Shown here: piece by piece, positions 51,047 to 60,153 of the stretch
Layout: each line of letters starts with the position of its first letter
How positions within the stretch are numbered: the first letter of the stretch is position 1
Source: Nostoc sp. FACHB-110
GTDB lineage: Bacteria; Cyanobacteriota; Cyanobacteriia; Cyanobacteriales; Nostocaceae
Direction: 5' to 3'
DNA: 60,480 nt
Assembly (NCBI RefSeq): GCF_014697425.1
Contig: NZ_JACJRU010000047.1
Coordinates: 1 to 60,480, forward strand
Made by a program: the position numbers and the translations under genes
The notes under the pieces: model-generated
What the model was told of the DNA's origin: nothing
What the model saw: the letters and a program-made list of their open reading frames with translations, nothing else
Databases searched by the model: none

Positions 51047-52660
51047 ATGACGCAGCGCAATACATCTGCCCATAATCCTGATCAAAACTCTAAGCAGCAA
51101 GGTTTAGCAAAAAAACGTTTTGTATCTACCCTGCCAGCCCAGAGTCTCTGCTTACTGAGTAGCGTTAGCCTGCTCAGTGGTGGCTTCGTGTTTGCCCAAA
51201 CAGATACATCAATAGATAACATTGTGCCTGTGGAAAACTCCCAACCCACAGGCAGAACAAATTACATAAAAAAAGATATTGTTATCCCTGAAGCACCAAA
51301 GGCGCAACCAGAATTTTCGCAACGCCGCGCTAACCTCACACAAAGACTCCGCAAGCCCCAAGTTGCCCAATCACAAGAGCCACTGAGGCAGTCTCAACCC
51401 CAAACAGAAACAGCTGTTGAGCCAGTTTTCACTCCCAGGCGCAGCAGTGCTGAAACTTTGCCAAAAAAACCAGTTAGCGTCCGCACAGCCAAACCCAAAC
51501 TGGAAGTTTCTCAGCCAACTGCCAGCGTTCGAGAAGAACCAAAAATTGAAGTAGCCAAACCTGTTGTGCCTCGCGTCACACCCGAAAAGCTGCCAGAAGT
51601 TGCTCAACCAGCAAATAATCATACCTCTGTGGGCGCGGTTAATGGTGGGTCAACAACAGATTACAACAATGCCTACATTGACCCGAACGATTACGGCACA
51701 TCAACCACCAATACCTACAAAGCACCCGATTCTGTCATCTTGACAAATCGGACTAGTGGTTGCCGCACAATTTTGCCCTCAGGACAAGTCATATCAACTA
51801 GTTTTTGTGAGCAAAGCCAGCCTACCTCGAATCAACGCGTAGCTAACTCTGAAAGCAAATCAGCCCCAAATTGGCTCAAGAAAAGTCAAAATACTCAGTT
51901 AGCCAACGTCCAACCAATTAGGCCTTTGGCTAGCACTAGTAATGAAACTAACTGGCGCGCTCCTCGTGTTGTTTCTGGTGGTGAAGTCAAGACGGCTTTT
52001 CGTCCGAATCGATTTATCCCCAGCCCTAGCGAGTTTGTCACGACAAAAGTCAGTGCAACTCCTGTTGCCCCTAGTGCAGGTACTTTACCTCCGCCGATGA
52101 TTGAGGGGAATTTGGCTCCTCGCCCTGGTATTGTGGCTTACGATATTCCCCTAGCATCAGTTTTACCCCAAATACCTTTTAGCGGTGCGATCGCTTATAG
52201 TGGTAGTACCTCAGGAATCATGTATCCCTTGGCTGTACCTGCGCCCATTACTTCCTTGTTTGGTTGGCGAATACATCCCATCACAGGTAATCGTCGCTTC
52301 CACGCTGGTACAGATTTAGGTGCGCCTATGGGTACACCAATTTTGGCAGCTGCTAAAGGTCAAGTAGAAACTGCTGGCTGGGTTGGTGGATATGGTTTAA
52401 CAGTCATCCTCAATCATAGTTCGACACAGCAAACTCTTTATGGGCATATGTCGGAAATCTTTGTGCAACCAGGCCAAATCGTCGAACCAGGGATGATGAT
52501 TGGACGAGTTGGTAGCACAGGTAATTCTACAGGGCCACACCTACACTTTGAAGCCCGCCGCCTCACACAAGATGGATGGGTGGCAGTTGACCCCAATGGA
52601 GAATTACAAGCTGGTCTTAACCAATTGTTAAATCCCCTACGTACAGCCCAAGTACCTTAA
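51047..52660 (+). CDS. M23-family peptidoglycan endopeptidase
   Basis: This 537-residue protein has an N-terminal hydrophobic segment (about 28-50, QSLCLLSSVSLLSGGFVFAQ), a long low-complexity proline/glutamine-rich linker (about 55-370), and a C-terminal LytM/M23 domain: SLFGWRIHPITGNRRFHAGTDLGAPMGTPI with the metal His and Asp, and GPHLHFEARR with HxH. Such enzymes cut peptide crosslinks of peptidoglycan and help daughter-cell separation or septal remodelling in filamentous cyanobacteria. No LysM is seen. It follows birA on the same strand, with 83 bases between. Confidence 0.9.
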   Translation: MTQRNTSAHNPDQNSKQQGLAKKRFVSTLPAQSLCLLSSVSLLSGGFVFAQTDTSIDNIVPVENSQPTGRTNYIKKDIVIPEAPKAQPEFSQRRANLTQRLRKPQVAQSQEPLRQSQPQTETAVEPVFTPRRSSAETLPKKPVSVRTAKPKLEVSQPTASVREEPKIEVAKPVVPRVTPEKLPEVAQPANNHTSVGAVNGGSTTDYNNAYIDPNDYGTSTTNTYKAPDSVILTNRTSGCRTILPSGQVISTSFCEQSQPTSNQRVANSESKSAPNWLKKSQNTQLANVQPIRPLASTSNETNWRAPRVVSGGEVKTAFRPNRFIPSPSEFVTTKVSATPVAPSAGTLPPPMIEGNLAPRPGIVAYDIPLASVLPQIPFSGAIAYSGSTSGIMYPLAVPAPITSLFGWRIHPITGNRRFHAGTDLGAPMGTPILAAAKGQVETAGWVGGYGLTVILNHSSTQQTLYGHMSEIFVQPGQIVEPGMMIGRVGSTGNSTGPHLHFEARRLTQDGWVAVDPNGELQAGLNQLLNPLRTAQVP

Positions 52661-52664
52661 AAAA

Positions 52665-52698
52665 TATGAAGTCTGAAATTTACCTTTCAGACTTCATA
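52665..52698. terminator. Perfect 14-bp stem between convergent genes
   Basis: TATGAAGTCTGAAA and TTTCAGACTTCATA pair around 6 bases, starting 5 bases after the M23 peptidase stop. It likely terminates the convergent M23 and ribE transcripts, though T-runs are weak. The arms contain the TATGAAG heptamer also seen at other sites. Confidence 0.65.
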
Positions 52699-52715
52699 CT
52701 TCATCATTCAGAATT

Positions 52716-53396
52716 TTACAAATATCCGTGTTCTGCTAAAAATGTGGGTGTAATCTCATTAAATCCGTCATCATCTGTCGATGTTGCTGGATGTTTACCA
52801 GGGTAAAGAAATTTTTCTACATATTTGCCAAGAATATCCCCTTCTAAATTCACCCAACTACCAGAGACAAGATAGCGCAGATTGGTGTCAGCATAGGTAA
52901 GGGGAATGACAGCCACCGTAAACTGTGAAAGTTCTGGCTCGTAGGCAGCAACAGTCAGACTAATACCATTTACCGCAATGCTACCTTTAGGGACAATGTA
53001 CCGCGCGATCGCTTCAGGTGCAGTAAAAGTCATTTCCCAAGAAGTCGCCGTCTGTTGAGCGGTTAATAATCGACCTACACCATCTACATGTCCCATGACA
53101 AAATGACCGCCGACTTTGCTACCCACTCGCAGCGAAGCTTCTAGGTTGACATATCTTTGTTGTGTTTCCTCTAGCCCTAGAGTAGTACGGCGCAGAGTTT
53201 CTGGAGAAGCAGTGGCAATAAACCCGTCTTTTAAAATTTCTTCAACTGTCAGACAAACCCCATCTACGGCAATGCTGTCACCGTAGGCTAAATCCTGCAT
53301 AATTACATTAGATGGCTGACTCAAACAAGTAACTTGCCAAGAATCACCCCCTAAGGGTTTTATCGTTCCTAAAGTTTGGATTAATCCTGTAAACAC
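52716..53396 (-). CDS. ribE: Riboflavin synthase alpha chain
   Basis: This 226-residue enzyme has two lumazine-binding repeats (N-terminal VFTGLIQTLG and YGDSIAVDGVCLTVEEI; second ... GSIAVNGISLTVAAYE), matching riboflavin synthase, which converts two 6,7-dimethyl-8-ribityllumazine molecules to riboflavin. It begins at a GTG (53396). Length and motifs are normal. No RFN riboswitch was seen upstream. Confidence 0.95.
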   Translation of the reverse strand: MFTGLIQTLGTIKPLGGDSWQVTCLSQPSNVIMQDLAYGDSIAVDGVCLTVEEILKDGFIATASPETLRRTTLGLEETQQRYVNLEASLRVGSKVGGHFVMGHVDGVGRLLTAQQTATSWEMTFTAPEAIARYIVPKGSIAVNGISLTVAAYEPELSQFTVAVIPLTYADTNLRYLVSGSWVNLEGDILGKYVEKFLYPGKHPATSTDDDGFNEITPTFLAEHGYL

Positions 53397-53733
53397 GGCT
53401 GTTCTTTGAAACTATTTCTATTTATTGCCTAATTCTGACTAAAATCAACTGGTATTTCTGACAAGAATGCAAGATATTTTGAGTATAATTTCTGACTCCT
53501 TTTATTATAAGGTGGATCACACATTTATATCTTTCTCAAGGCATACTTGTTTAATAAGGTTATTGTCTAGGTAGACTCCTTTAACTTACTCTGGTTTTCA
53601 CAGCAAGTTAGGGGTTTAATAGAAGCAATTATAGAGAACCTGCCTATGTTTATTCGTTTTCCATTTGACCCAACAAAAAGTATAAAATGTTACTCATGTC
53701 TCACGCTATCCCAGGATTGTAGAGGCTTCGCCA
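53397..53733. other. Divergent region upstream of ribE and the BFN gene, no gene seen
   Basis: This 337-base stretch is AT-rich. A TTGACC and a TATAAAAT near 53668-53692 are too close together for a standard promoter pair. No RNA motif was recognised. Confidence 0.4.
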
Positions 53734-54231
53734 ATGATTGAAATGAAAGTCGCTGGCATAGCATTAGATGCCATAACTCGTAGCCCAATTGTACTTTTGA
53801 AAGATGCGTCAGATCGGCGCGCTTTACCAATTTACATTGGTCAAGAACAAGCAAGGGCAATTATGGGTGCGCTAGAGAATCAAAAGCCACCCAGACCATT
53901 AACCCATGACTTGATTGTCAACATTCTAGAGGCTTGGAATATGACCCTAGAAAAAGTTATTATTCATTCCTTACAGAAAGATACATTTTATGCAGCCTTA
54001 ATTGTTCAGCAAGGCGAGGTGAAAAAAGAAATTGACGCACGTCCCAGCGATGCGATCGCAGTTGCCCTGCGGACAAATTCACCTATTTGGGTAATGGAAG
54101 AAGTCATCGCTGATGCCTCAATCCCTGTAGATCGGGATGCAGACGAAGCAGAACAAGAAGCCTTTCGTGAATTTATCTCTAATCTCCGTCCCGAAGATTT
54201 GATTAAGCGATTCGGTAATGGCGATAGCTAG
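53734..54231 (+). CDS. Bifunctional-nuclease (BFN/DUF151) family protein
   Basis: This 165-residue protein starts MIEMKVAGIALDAITRSPIVLLKD and contains LPIYIGQEQARAIMGALE, RPLTHDLIVNIL and DARPSDAIAVALRTNSPIWV, the signature of the BFN/DUF151 family. Plant members have RNase and DNase activity and bacterial ones are mostly uncharacterised. Residues 140-165 form an acidic tail. It is a single gene. Confidence 0.92.
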   Translation: MIEMKVAGIALDAITRSPIVLLKDASDRRALPIYIGQEQARAIMGALENQKPPRPLTHDLIVNILEAWNMTLEKVIIHSLQKDTFYAALIVQQGEVKKEIDARPSDAIAVALRTNSPIWVMEEVIADASIPVDRDADEAEQEAFREFISNLRPEDLIKRFGNGDS

Positions 54232-54391
54232 AAAAGTACTAATTCATGAGTGCGGAGTGATGAAAAAGAAAGAGTCCAAAAATAAAACTAGCAAAAATTT
54301 TTCTTTCTTTTTCGCACTTCATTCTCAGTATAGACATTATTTCTTGTATTTATACTCAGAATCTAGCACTGAATTTTTAGAACTTTAACTA

Positions 54392-55522
54392 ATGCAATAC
54401 CGCCGCTTTGGAAAAACCAATCTCCGCCTTTCTGTTTTTTCTTTGGGGACAATGCGTTACTTAGCTGATGCTGAAAATGCACAGCAAACCATCGCTCAAG
54501 CCTTAGCTCTAGGAATTAATCATATAGAAACAGCCAGAGGTTACGGCAGAAGCGAAGAATACTTTGGTCTGGCGGTGAAAAGCGGCTTATCTGTCCCGCG
54601 TTCCCAACTGCACATCACCACAAAAATTCCCCCCACCTCTGACGCTGATAGTATGCGTCGGTTCATTGATGAATCTTTAGAACGATTACATCTAGATTAT
54701 TTAGATTGTTTGGGAATTCATGGTTTAAATAATTGGGAGCATTTACAGTGGGTGCAAGCTAAAAATGGCTGTATGCAAGCTGTACAAGCAGCAATTACTG
54801 ATGGTCGAGTACGGCACGTTGGCTTTTCCACCCACGGCCCATTAGAATTGATTTTGGCGGCAATCAATACAGATTTTTTTGAATTTGTCAATCTGCATTA
54901 CTATTATTTTTTTCAACACAACGCCCCAGCAATTCAACTCGCTGCTCAAAAAGATATGGGTGTATTTATCATTTCTCCGGCTGACAAAGGAGGGCGACTT
55001 TACAACCCGCCACAAGCCCTTAAAGACCTATGTCAGCCCTACTCACCCTTGACATTAAACTATCGATTTTTGCTAAGTGATAGCCGCATTACTACATTAA
55101 GTATCGGGCCAAGCAAACCAGAAGAATTAATTGAACCTTTAAAAGTAGCTGACAGTATTAGTGAGTTAACATCAACAGAAATTTTGGTGTTTCAACAGTT
55201 AGAAAATCATCAAAAAAAAGTTTTAGAAACTGAAAATTGTAGTCAGTGCTATGCTTGTTTACCTTGCCCAGAAAATATTAATATTCCCGAAGTATTACGG
55301 TTACGTAATCTGGCTGTAGCATATGACATGACAGACTATGGTCAATATCGTTATGGAATGTTTGAAAATGCTGGTCATTGGTTCCCCGGAATGAAAGCTA
55401 GCAGATGTACAGAATGTGGTGATTGTTTACCAAGGTGTCCAGAACAATTACAGATTCCCGCTTTATTAAAAGATGCTCATGAAAAATTAAAAGGTAAATC
55501 TGGTAGAAGATTGTGGGGGTAA
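54392..55522 (+). CDS. Aldo/keto reductase with C-terminal iron-sulfur cysteines
   Basis: This 376-residue protein has an AKR barrel (residues about 1-270): NLRLSVFSLGTMRY, the HIETARGYGRSEE segment with the catalytic Tyr region, ITTKIPP (Lys), LGIHGLNN (His) and RHVGFSTHG. The C-terminal part has two cysteine clusters, CSQCYACLPCP and CTECGDCLPRCP, typical of 4Fe-4S ferredoxin-type domains, so it is likely an oxidoreductase linked to an electron carrier. The Asp of the AKR tetrad is Glu here (HIETA). Substrate unknown. Confidence 0.9.
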   Translation: MQYRRFGKTNLRLSVFSLGTMRYLADAENAQQTIAQALALGINHIETARGYGRSEEYFGLAVKSGLSVPRSQLHITTKIPPTSDADSMRRFIDESLERLHLDYLDCLGIHGLNNWEHLQWVQAKNGCMQAVQAAITDGRVRHVGFSTHGPLELILAAINTDFFEFVNLHYYYFFQHNAPAIQLAAQKDMGVFIISPADKGGRLYNPPQALKDLCQPYSPLTLNYRFLLSDSRITTLSIGPSKPEELIEPLKVADSISELTSTEILVFQQLENHQKKVLETENCSQCYACLPCPENINIPEVLRLRNLAVAYDMTDYGQYRYGMFENAGHWFPGMKASRCTECGDCLPRCPEQLQIPALLKDAHEKLKGKSGRRLWG

Positions 55523-55617
55523 TTAAAGACTAGTACAACAAGGCAAAAGTAAAAGGTCAAAAGGAAAAAGAAACAATAGTGAGACCACAAGCCTTTTAGA
55601 GGTTGTTTTAAAAGTTT

Positions 55618-55645
55618 TGGGCGAATAGAATTCGCCCATTCTTTT
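55618..55645 (+). terminator. Terminator after the aldo/keto reductase
   Basis: GGGCGAA and TTCGCCC pair around five bases and are followed by ATTCTTTTTC. The stop of the convergent hydrolase lies directly beyond it. Confidence 0.75.
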
Positions 55646-55648
55646 TCT

Positions 55649-56551
55649 TTATCTTATCCCTGCTCGCTCCTCAATCCAATCCTGTAAAATTGGGTTGACT
55701 AGCTCAGGAGCTTCATCTTGCGGGCAATGTCCCACTCCTTCTAAGGGAATAAACTTTTCTACTGTTGGGTAATTAGCTAACTCTCGACCTAGCTGCAATG
55801 GCTCCCAAGGGTCTGCTGTTCCCCATAAAATAATTGCCGGACAGGGTAGTATGGGTAGCAAATCTTCTGGTAACGGGCCTGTAGAGTAAGAAGTAAAAGC
55901 TAAAAACACAGCCACCGCCCCAGGATCTTTTGCAGGTGCAGTCAGAATATCTACTAACTCGTCGGTAACTGTGTCTGAATTAGCATAAGCTTGTAGCAAG
56001 ATTTTCCGCACTGTTTTTGGTTGGGCCAGTTGCTTAAAAAAGAATTGCCCAATCGGTTTAACAGATAACAAACGCTGTAAAATTGGTGCGCCAGCACGAC
56101 GAGACCAAGGTAGGGTTGCGCGTTTGCGATCGTGCAGTAATCTCAAAGAGCAATTTAGCAAAGCAACTCCTAAAGCCATATCTGGCGCAGTCACAGCAGC
56201 TTGCATCGCCACAATACAGCCAATGGAATTTCCGACGAAAAAAGCTGGCCCACCCACAACTTCACGACAAAAATCTGCTACCTGCTGTCCCCAAGTTTCT
56301 AAAGTGTAGGCAATTTTTTCGCCTGGTTGCGGCTTCGCAGAACCACCAAAGCCAATTAAATCTATTGCAAAAACACGGTTTTTTTGCGCTAATATAGGTA
56401 TATTTTTACGCCAGTGCCACCAAGAAGCTCCAAAACCATGTACGAGAACAACTGCTGGCCCAGTAGTTCCTTGAGTGTGATAAGAAATAGGGAATCCTTG
56501 CCACATCCAAGTTTTTGCTGTCAATGTAGTTGTCGAATTAGTCATTGCCAT
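55649..56551 (-). CDS. Alpha/beta hydrolase
   Basis: This 300-residue protein shows the alpha/beta hydrolase fold: oxyanion VLVHGFGASWWHW, nucleophile elbow FFVGNSIGC (S109), the acidic residue in ILWGTADPWEP and the catalytic His in LEGVGHCPQDEAPELV. Similar proteins exist throughout cyanobacteria and plastids, some acting on chlorophyll derivatives or lipids. The substrate cannot be told. A start 2 codons downstream is also possible. Confidence 0.9.
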   Translation of the reverse strand: MAMTNSTTTLTAKTWMWQGFPISYHTQGTTGPAVVLVHGFGASWWHWRKNIPILAQKNRVFAIDLIGFGGSAKPQPGEKIAYTLETWGQQVADFCREVVGGPAFFVGNSIGCIVAMQAAVTAPDMALGVALLNCSLRLLHDRKRATLPWSRRAGAPILQRLLSVKPIGQFFFKQLAQPKTVRKILLQAYANSDTVTDELVDILTAPAKDPGAVAVFLAFTSYSTGPLPEDLLPILPCPAIILWGTADPWEPLQLGRELANYPTVEKFIPLEGVGHCPQDEAPELVNPILQDWIEERAGIR

Positions 56552-56936
56552 TTATTTTTTTAGAAAAGTTAATAAAAATTAATAATTTCTGCAATTTATT
56601 TTAAATTGTAAAAGCCTATTGTAAAGACTGGACAAAATATCTTTTGCTAGACAGAGCAAACTTAGTAACTCTATTTACTGAAATTATAAGTATTAAGACT
56701 GTTTTATTTTTCTTAATAAACTATGTAATCTAAAGCTATTAGATATCTGGAAAAATTACTTATTTATAGGATATTGTAATAAAATTAACTTCGGATCAAT
56801 ATTCAGTAGTTTTACAATTTACTGTTTCTCCGTATGTCTCTACAATCATTTGGTATCTCGCATCGGCGTGAAGGTGGTTGGCACTAAAAAAATGACGCTG
56901 AAATTCACCTAGATTTTTGTTCCTAGTTCCTTCTGG
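56552..56936. other. Intergenic region, no gene seen
   Basis: This 385-base AT-rich stretch lies between the divergent hydrolase and thioredoxin-like genes. No hairpin, repeat or RNA gene was recognised. Confidence 0.5.
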
Positions 56937-57500
56937 ATGGCGGCGATGAATATACTAGAAACAATTGATACCCCTGTTGGCGGCTACGCTCCGGATTTTG
57001 AACTGCCAGGAATTGACGAGCGAGTACATCATCTTAGACGTTATTTAGAGATGTACCGTGCAGTTGGCGTTGTTTTTATGTGCAACCACTGTCCTTATGT
57101 CAGTTTCTATTTAGACAAGCTCAAAAAAATTCAAGCGGAATTTTCGGGGAGTGGTTTTACCCTGATTGGCATGAATGGCTGTGATGTTAACCGATACCCG
57201 ACAGAAAGCTTTGAACATATGAAAGCTTTTGCCAAACATCATCAGCTAAATTTTCCTTACCTGTGGGATTCTACTCAAGATGTGACGCGGAGTTTTGGCG
57301 CGATTAAAACTCCAATGGCGTTTTTGATCGATAGTAATGGTGTGCTGCGCTATAAGGGTAAAATTGACAGCCACCCCCAAGCCCCATCAGCTATGAGCGA
57401 AGAATATTTGCGAAATGCGATCGCCTGTTTATTCAAAAATCAAGCAATTATGCTGCCAGAAACAGAGCCGATTGGAACCTCATTGATTTGGCGCAACTAG
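56937..57500 (+). CDS. Thioredoxin-like (redoxin/AhpC-TSA) protein
   Basis: This 187-residue protein has a redoxin fold with VGVVFMCNHCPYVSFYLDKL, where CNHC is the CxxC site, then FTLIGMNGCDVNRYP, the NFPYLWDSTQDVTRSFGAIKTPMAFLID region with the cis-Pro turn, and KGKIDSHPQ. This CNHCPY group is common among cyanobacterial thioredoxin-like proteins; the reductant and target are unknown. An ATG three codons downstream is also possible. It lies just before pyrH, 70 bases upstream on the same strand. Confidence 0.9.
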   Translation: MAAMNILETIDTPVGGYAPDFELPGIDERVHHLRRYLEMYRAVGVVFMCNHCPYVSFYLDKLKKIQAEFSGSGFTLIGMNGCDVNRYPTESFEHMKAFAKHHQLNFPYLWDSTQDVTRSFGAIKTPMAFLIDSNGVLRYKGKIDSHPQAPSAMSEEYLRNAIACLFKNQAIMLPETEPIGTSLIWRN

Positions 57501-57570
57501 ACATAGATAGTCACAGTACTGTTATCTTAAATTGGAGGCAATTGCAACTTTTTCGATAAAGCGTAACTTC

Positions 57571-58299
57571 ATGGGAACGAATTACCGACGGGTTTTACTT
57601 AAACTGAGCGGTGAAGCCTTGATGGGCAACATGGGCTATGGAATTGATCCAGAAGTGGTCAAAGAGATAGCACAAGAAGTAGCAGAGGTGATCGCCACTG
57701 GTGTTCAAATCGCCATAGTCGTTGGCGGCGGCAATATATTTCGGGGCGTGAAAGCGGCATCGGCGGGAATGGATAGGGCAACCGCTGACTACATAGGCAT
57801 GATTGCCACGGTAATGAATGCCATGACGCTGCAAGATTCGCTAGAACGAATAGGGGTACAGACGCGTGTACAAACTGCCATCGCCATGCAAGAGTTAGCA
57901 GAACCGTATATTCGTCGCCGGGCCATCCGTCATCTTGAAAAAGGGCGGGTGGTCATTTTTGGTGCTGGTTCGGGAAATCCCTTCTTTACTACAGATACTA
58001 CTGCCGCACTCAGAGCCGCAGAAATCGATGCAGAAGTGATTTTTAAAGCCACTAAGGTAGACGGAGTGTACGATGCAGACCCGCAAATTAATCCTAATGC
58101 CAAACGTTATACTAGCCTCACCTATGCTCATGTTTTGGCACAAGATTTACGGGTAATGGACAGTACTGCGATTGCCTTGTGTAAAGAAAACAATATTCCA
58201 ATTCTGGTATTTGACCTAACAGTGCGAGGCAACATTCGCCGCGCAGTTTTAGGCGAATCCATTGGTACCCTTGTGGGAGGTTCTTGTGAAATTAGATGA
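57571..58299 (+). CDS. pyrH: Uridylate kinase PyrH
   Basis: This protein of about 242 residues has the amino-acid-kinase fold of bacterial UMP kinase: YRRVLLKLSGEALMG, IAIVVGGGNIFRG, GMDRATADYIGMIATVMNAM, and FGAGSGNPFFTTDTTAALRAAEI, then DGVYDADP. It phosphorylates UMP to UDP. The start is ATG 57571. Its stop overlaps the frr start by 14 bases, so the two are one operon, an arrangement widespread in bacteria. Confidence 0.96.
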   Translation: MGTNYRRVLLKLSGEALMGNMGYGIDPEVVKEIAQEVAEVIATGVQIAIVVGGGNIFRGVKAASAGMDRATADYIGMIATVMNAMTLQDSLERIGVQTRVQTAIAMQELAEPYIRRRAIRHLEKGRVVIFGAGSGNPFFTTDTTAALRAAEIDAEVIFKATKVDGVYDADPQINPNAKRYTSLTYAHVLAQDLRVMDSTAIALCKENNIPILVFDLTVRGNIRRAVLGESIGTLVGGSCEIR

Positions 58300-58834
58300 A
58301 GCTCAAAGTAAAATGCAAAAAACTGTTGAGGCAACTCAACAAGCTTTTAACACAATTCGGACTGGTCGGGCTAATTCCAGTCTCTTAGATAAAGTGTTAG
58401 TTGAGTACTACGGTACACCAACACACCTAAAATCACTGGCGAATATTACTACGCCAGATGCCACGACAATTCTAATTCAGCCTTACGACAAAAGCAGCTT
58501 AAACCTGATTGAGAAAGCCATTTCCCTTTCTGATGTAGGTTTAACACCCAGTAACGACGGTTCTGTGATTCGGTTGAATATTCCACCCTTAACAAGCGAT
58601 CGCCGTAAGGAATTTGTTAAAGTGGCAGCTAAGTATGCTGAAGAAGGTCGCGTAGGCATTCGTAACATCCGGCGTGATGGGATTGACTCAATTCGCAAAC
58701 AAGAAAAAGCTTCAGAAATCTCTGAAGACGAAGCCAAAGACCTACAAGATAAACTACAAAAACTCACAGACAAGTACACTGCCAGAATCAACGAATTGTT
58801 AGCAGAAAAAGAAAAAGACATCACCACTGTTTAA
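58286..58834 (+). CDS. frr: Ribosome recycling factor
   Basis: This protein of about 182 residues shows the RRF signature: MQKTVEATQQAFNTIRTGRANSSLLDKVLVEYYG, IQPYDKSSLNLIEKAI, LTSDRRKEFVKVAAKYAEEGRVGIRNIRRDG and a helical end. It splits post-termination ribosomes with EF-G. The start is a GTG at 58286 with GGAGG five bases upstream, inside the end of pyrH; the longer frame from 58262 is a mis-extension. A repeat tract follows. Confidence 0.96.
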   Translation: MKLDEAQSKMQKTVEATQQAFNTIRTGRANSSLLDKVLVEYYGTPTHLKSLANITTPDATTILIQPYDKSSLNLIEKAISLSDVGLTPSNDGSVIRLNIPPLTSDRRKEFVKVAAKYAEEGRVGIRNIRRDGIDSIRKQEKASEISEDEAKDLQDKLQKLTDKYTARINELLAEKEKDITTV

Positions 58835-58914
58835 AGTGTGAAGTATGAAGTGTGTAGACGCTTTTAGCGGCTTGCCGCAGGCTAGTATGAAGTTTATAAT
58901 TTCAGCCTTCACAC
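58835..58914. repeat. Heptamer and GC-rich repeat tract after frr
   Basis: GTGTGAA/GTATGAA heptamer-like units are followed by AGCGGCTTGCCGCAGGCTA, which also occurs inside the element at 38813. It separates frr from the flavoprotein gene. Confidence 0.65.
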
Positions 58915-58947
58915 TTGATTTTTTTGAGGGTTAAGGTGTGTGGTCAA

Positions 58948-58976
58948 ATCCCCGACTTCTTTAAGAAGTCGGGGAT
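58948..58976. repeat. Dispersed palindrome, second copy (perfect 14-bp arms)
   Basis: ATCCCCGACTTCTT and its exact reverse complement flank a single T. The 38638-38662 copy shares the CCCGACTT/AAGTCGGG arms. It lies just before the start of the flavoprotein gene. Confidence 0.85.
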
Positions 58977-59028
58977 CTCGCAAAGCATTACGCCCCCAAT
59001 AACTAATTCAGCAACAACATTCAGCCCT

Positions 59029-60147
59029 ATGTATGACACCATTGTCGTTGGTGCTGGGCCAGCAGGTGGCACAGCAGCATATCATCTAGCCAAAAAAGGT
59101 AGCTCAGTATTAGTTTTAGAAAAAGAATCTTTACCTAGATATAAACCCTGCGGTGGGGGTGTGTCACCTGCGATCGCGCAATGGTTTGACTTTGATTTTA
59201 GCCCAGCTATTTCTCTAAAAGCCGATTTCTTCCGCTTCACCTGGAATTTGGGCGACCCTGTAGAAGCAAAAATTGGCACTAAAGAACCTATTTGGATGGT
59301 GCAACGAAATATTTTTGACCATTTCTTAGTGCAGCAAGCTCAAAAGCAAGGGGCAGAACTAAGGGATAACACAGAAGTCACAGGAATTGAATTTCAAGGC
59401 GACCACTGGCAAGTAAACACAGCTAATGGCCCAGTCACAGGTCGCTATCTAATTGCTGCTGACGGTGCAAAAGGCCCAATGGCAAAATGGCTAGGCTTTA
59501 AAGAACGTAAACGCTGCCTTGCAGGGGCATTAGAGGCAGAAGTTCCAGCAGATGTTACTGATACAACCATTTACTTTGAATTTGGCTTAGTCAAAAACGG
59601 CTATATGTGGAACTTTCCCAAAGCGGATGGATATTCTCTTGGCGTTGGTACATTTATTGGTGGTCAACCCCAAGACTTCAAAAAGATTTTGGATGAGTAC
59701 GCCAAATCTTTTAACTTAGACATCAAAACTAGCAAACAATATGGTTATCCCTTAACTCTTTGGGATGGCACACAAAAACTGCATACCCAAAATGCTGTTT
59801 TAGCCGGTGAAGCAGCTTGTGTAGTTGACCCAATGACCGCAGAAGGCATTCGCCCCTCGATTTTTAGTGGCTTACTAGCAGCAGAATTTGTCAGTCGGGC
59901 AATTGCTGGGGACATCAACGCCTTAGAAGGGTATAGCGAAGCCATAAACGAACAATGGGGTAGTGAAATGGCTTGGGCGAAAAAATTAGCACAGGCATTT
60001 TATCGCTTTCCTGGTGTTGGTTACAAAGTAGGAGTTAAACACCCTTCTAGCATTCCAGTTATGGGTAAAGTCCTTTGTGGTGAACTACGTTATGCTGAAG
60101 TTGCTAATCGTGCGTTGAAGCGGTTAATTCCTGGTGTGGGTAGTTAG
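59029..60147 (+). CDS. Geranylgeranyl-reductase-family FAD oxidoreductase
   Basis: This protein of about 372 residues begins with the FAD-binding motif YDTIVVGAGPAGGTAAYHLAKKG. Further landmarks are PRYKPCGGGVSP, the RYLIAADGAKGPMAKWLG segment, and GEAACVVDPMTAEGIRPSIFSGLLAAEFV, which closes the FAD site. Family members reduce isoprenoid chains, for chlorophyll/tocopherol (ChlP) or for archaeal-type lipids. This one does not start like ChlP, so the substrate is open. The start is ATG 59029; the upstream part of the open frame covers the palindrome and is not coding. Confidence 0.88.
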   Translation: MYDTIVVGAGPAGGTAAYHLAKKGSSVLVLEKESLPRYKPCGGGVSPAIAQWFDFDFSPAISLKADFFRFTWNLGDPVEAKIGTKEPIWMVQRNIFDHFLVQQAQKQGAELRDNTEVTGIEFQGDHWQVNTANGPVTGRYLIAADGAKGPMAKWLGFKERKRCLAGALEAEVPADVTDTTIYFEFGLVKNGYMWNFPKADGYSLGVGTFIGGQPQDFKKILDEYAKSFNLDIKTSKQYGYPLTLWDGTQKLHTQNAVLAGEAACVVDPMTAEGIRPSIFSGLLAAEFVSRAIAGDINALEGYSEAINEQWGSEMAWAKKLAQAFYRFPGVGYKVGVKHPSSIPVMGKVLCGELRYAEVANRALKRLIPGVGS

Positions 60148-60153
60148 TGACTC

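Noticed and set aside
53666..53692. TTGACC...TATAAAAT as a promoter before the BFN gene
   Set aside because: Spacing between the two boxes is too short for a sigma-70-type promoter.
58262..58285. Longer frr start
   Set aside because: Only the GTG at 58286 has a well-placed GGAGG and gives the normal RRF N-terminus.
58915..59028. 38-codon N-terminal extension of the flavoprotein gene
   Set aside because: It reads through the CCCCGACTT palindrome. The FAD motif begins at the ATG at 59029.
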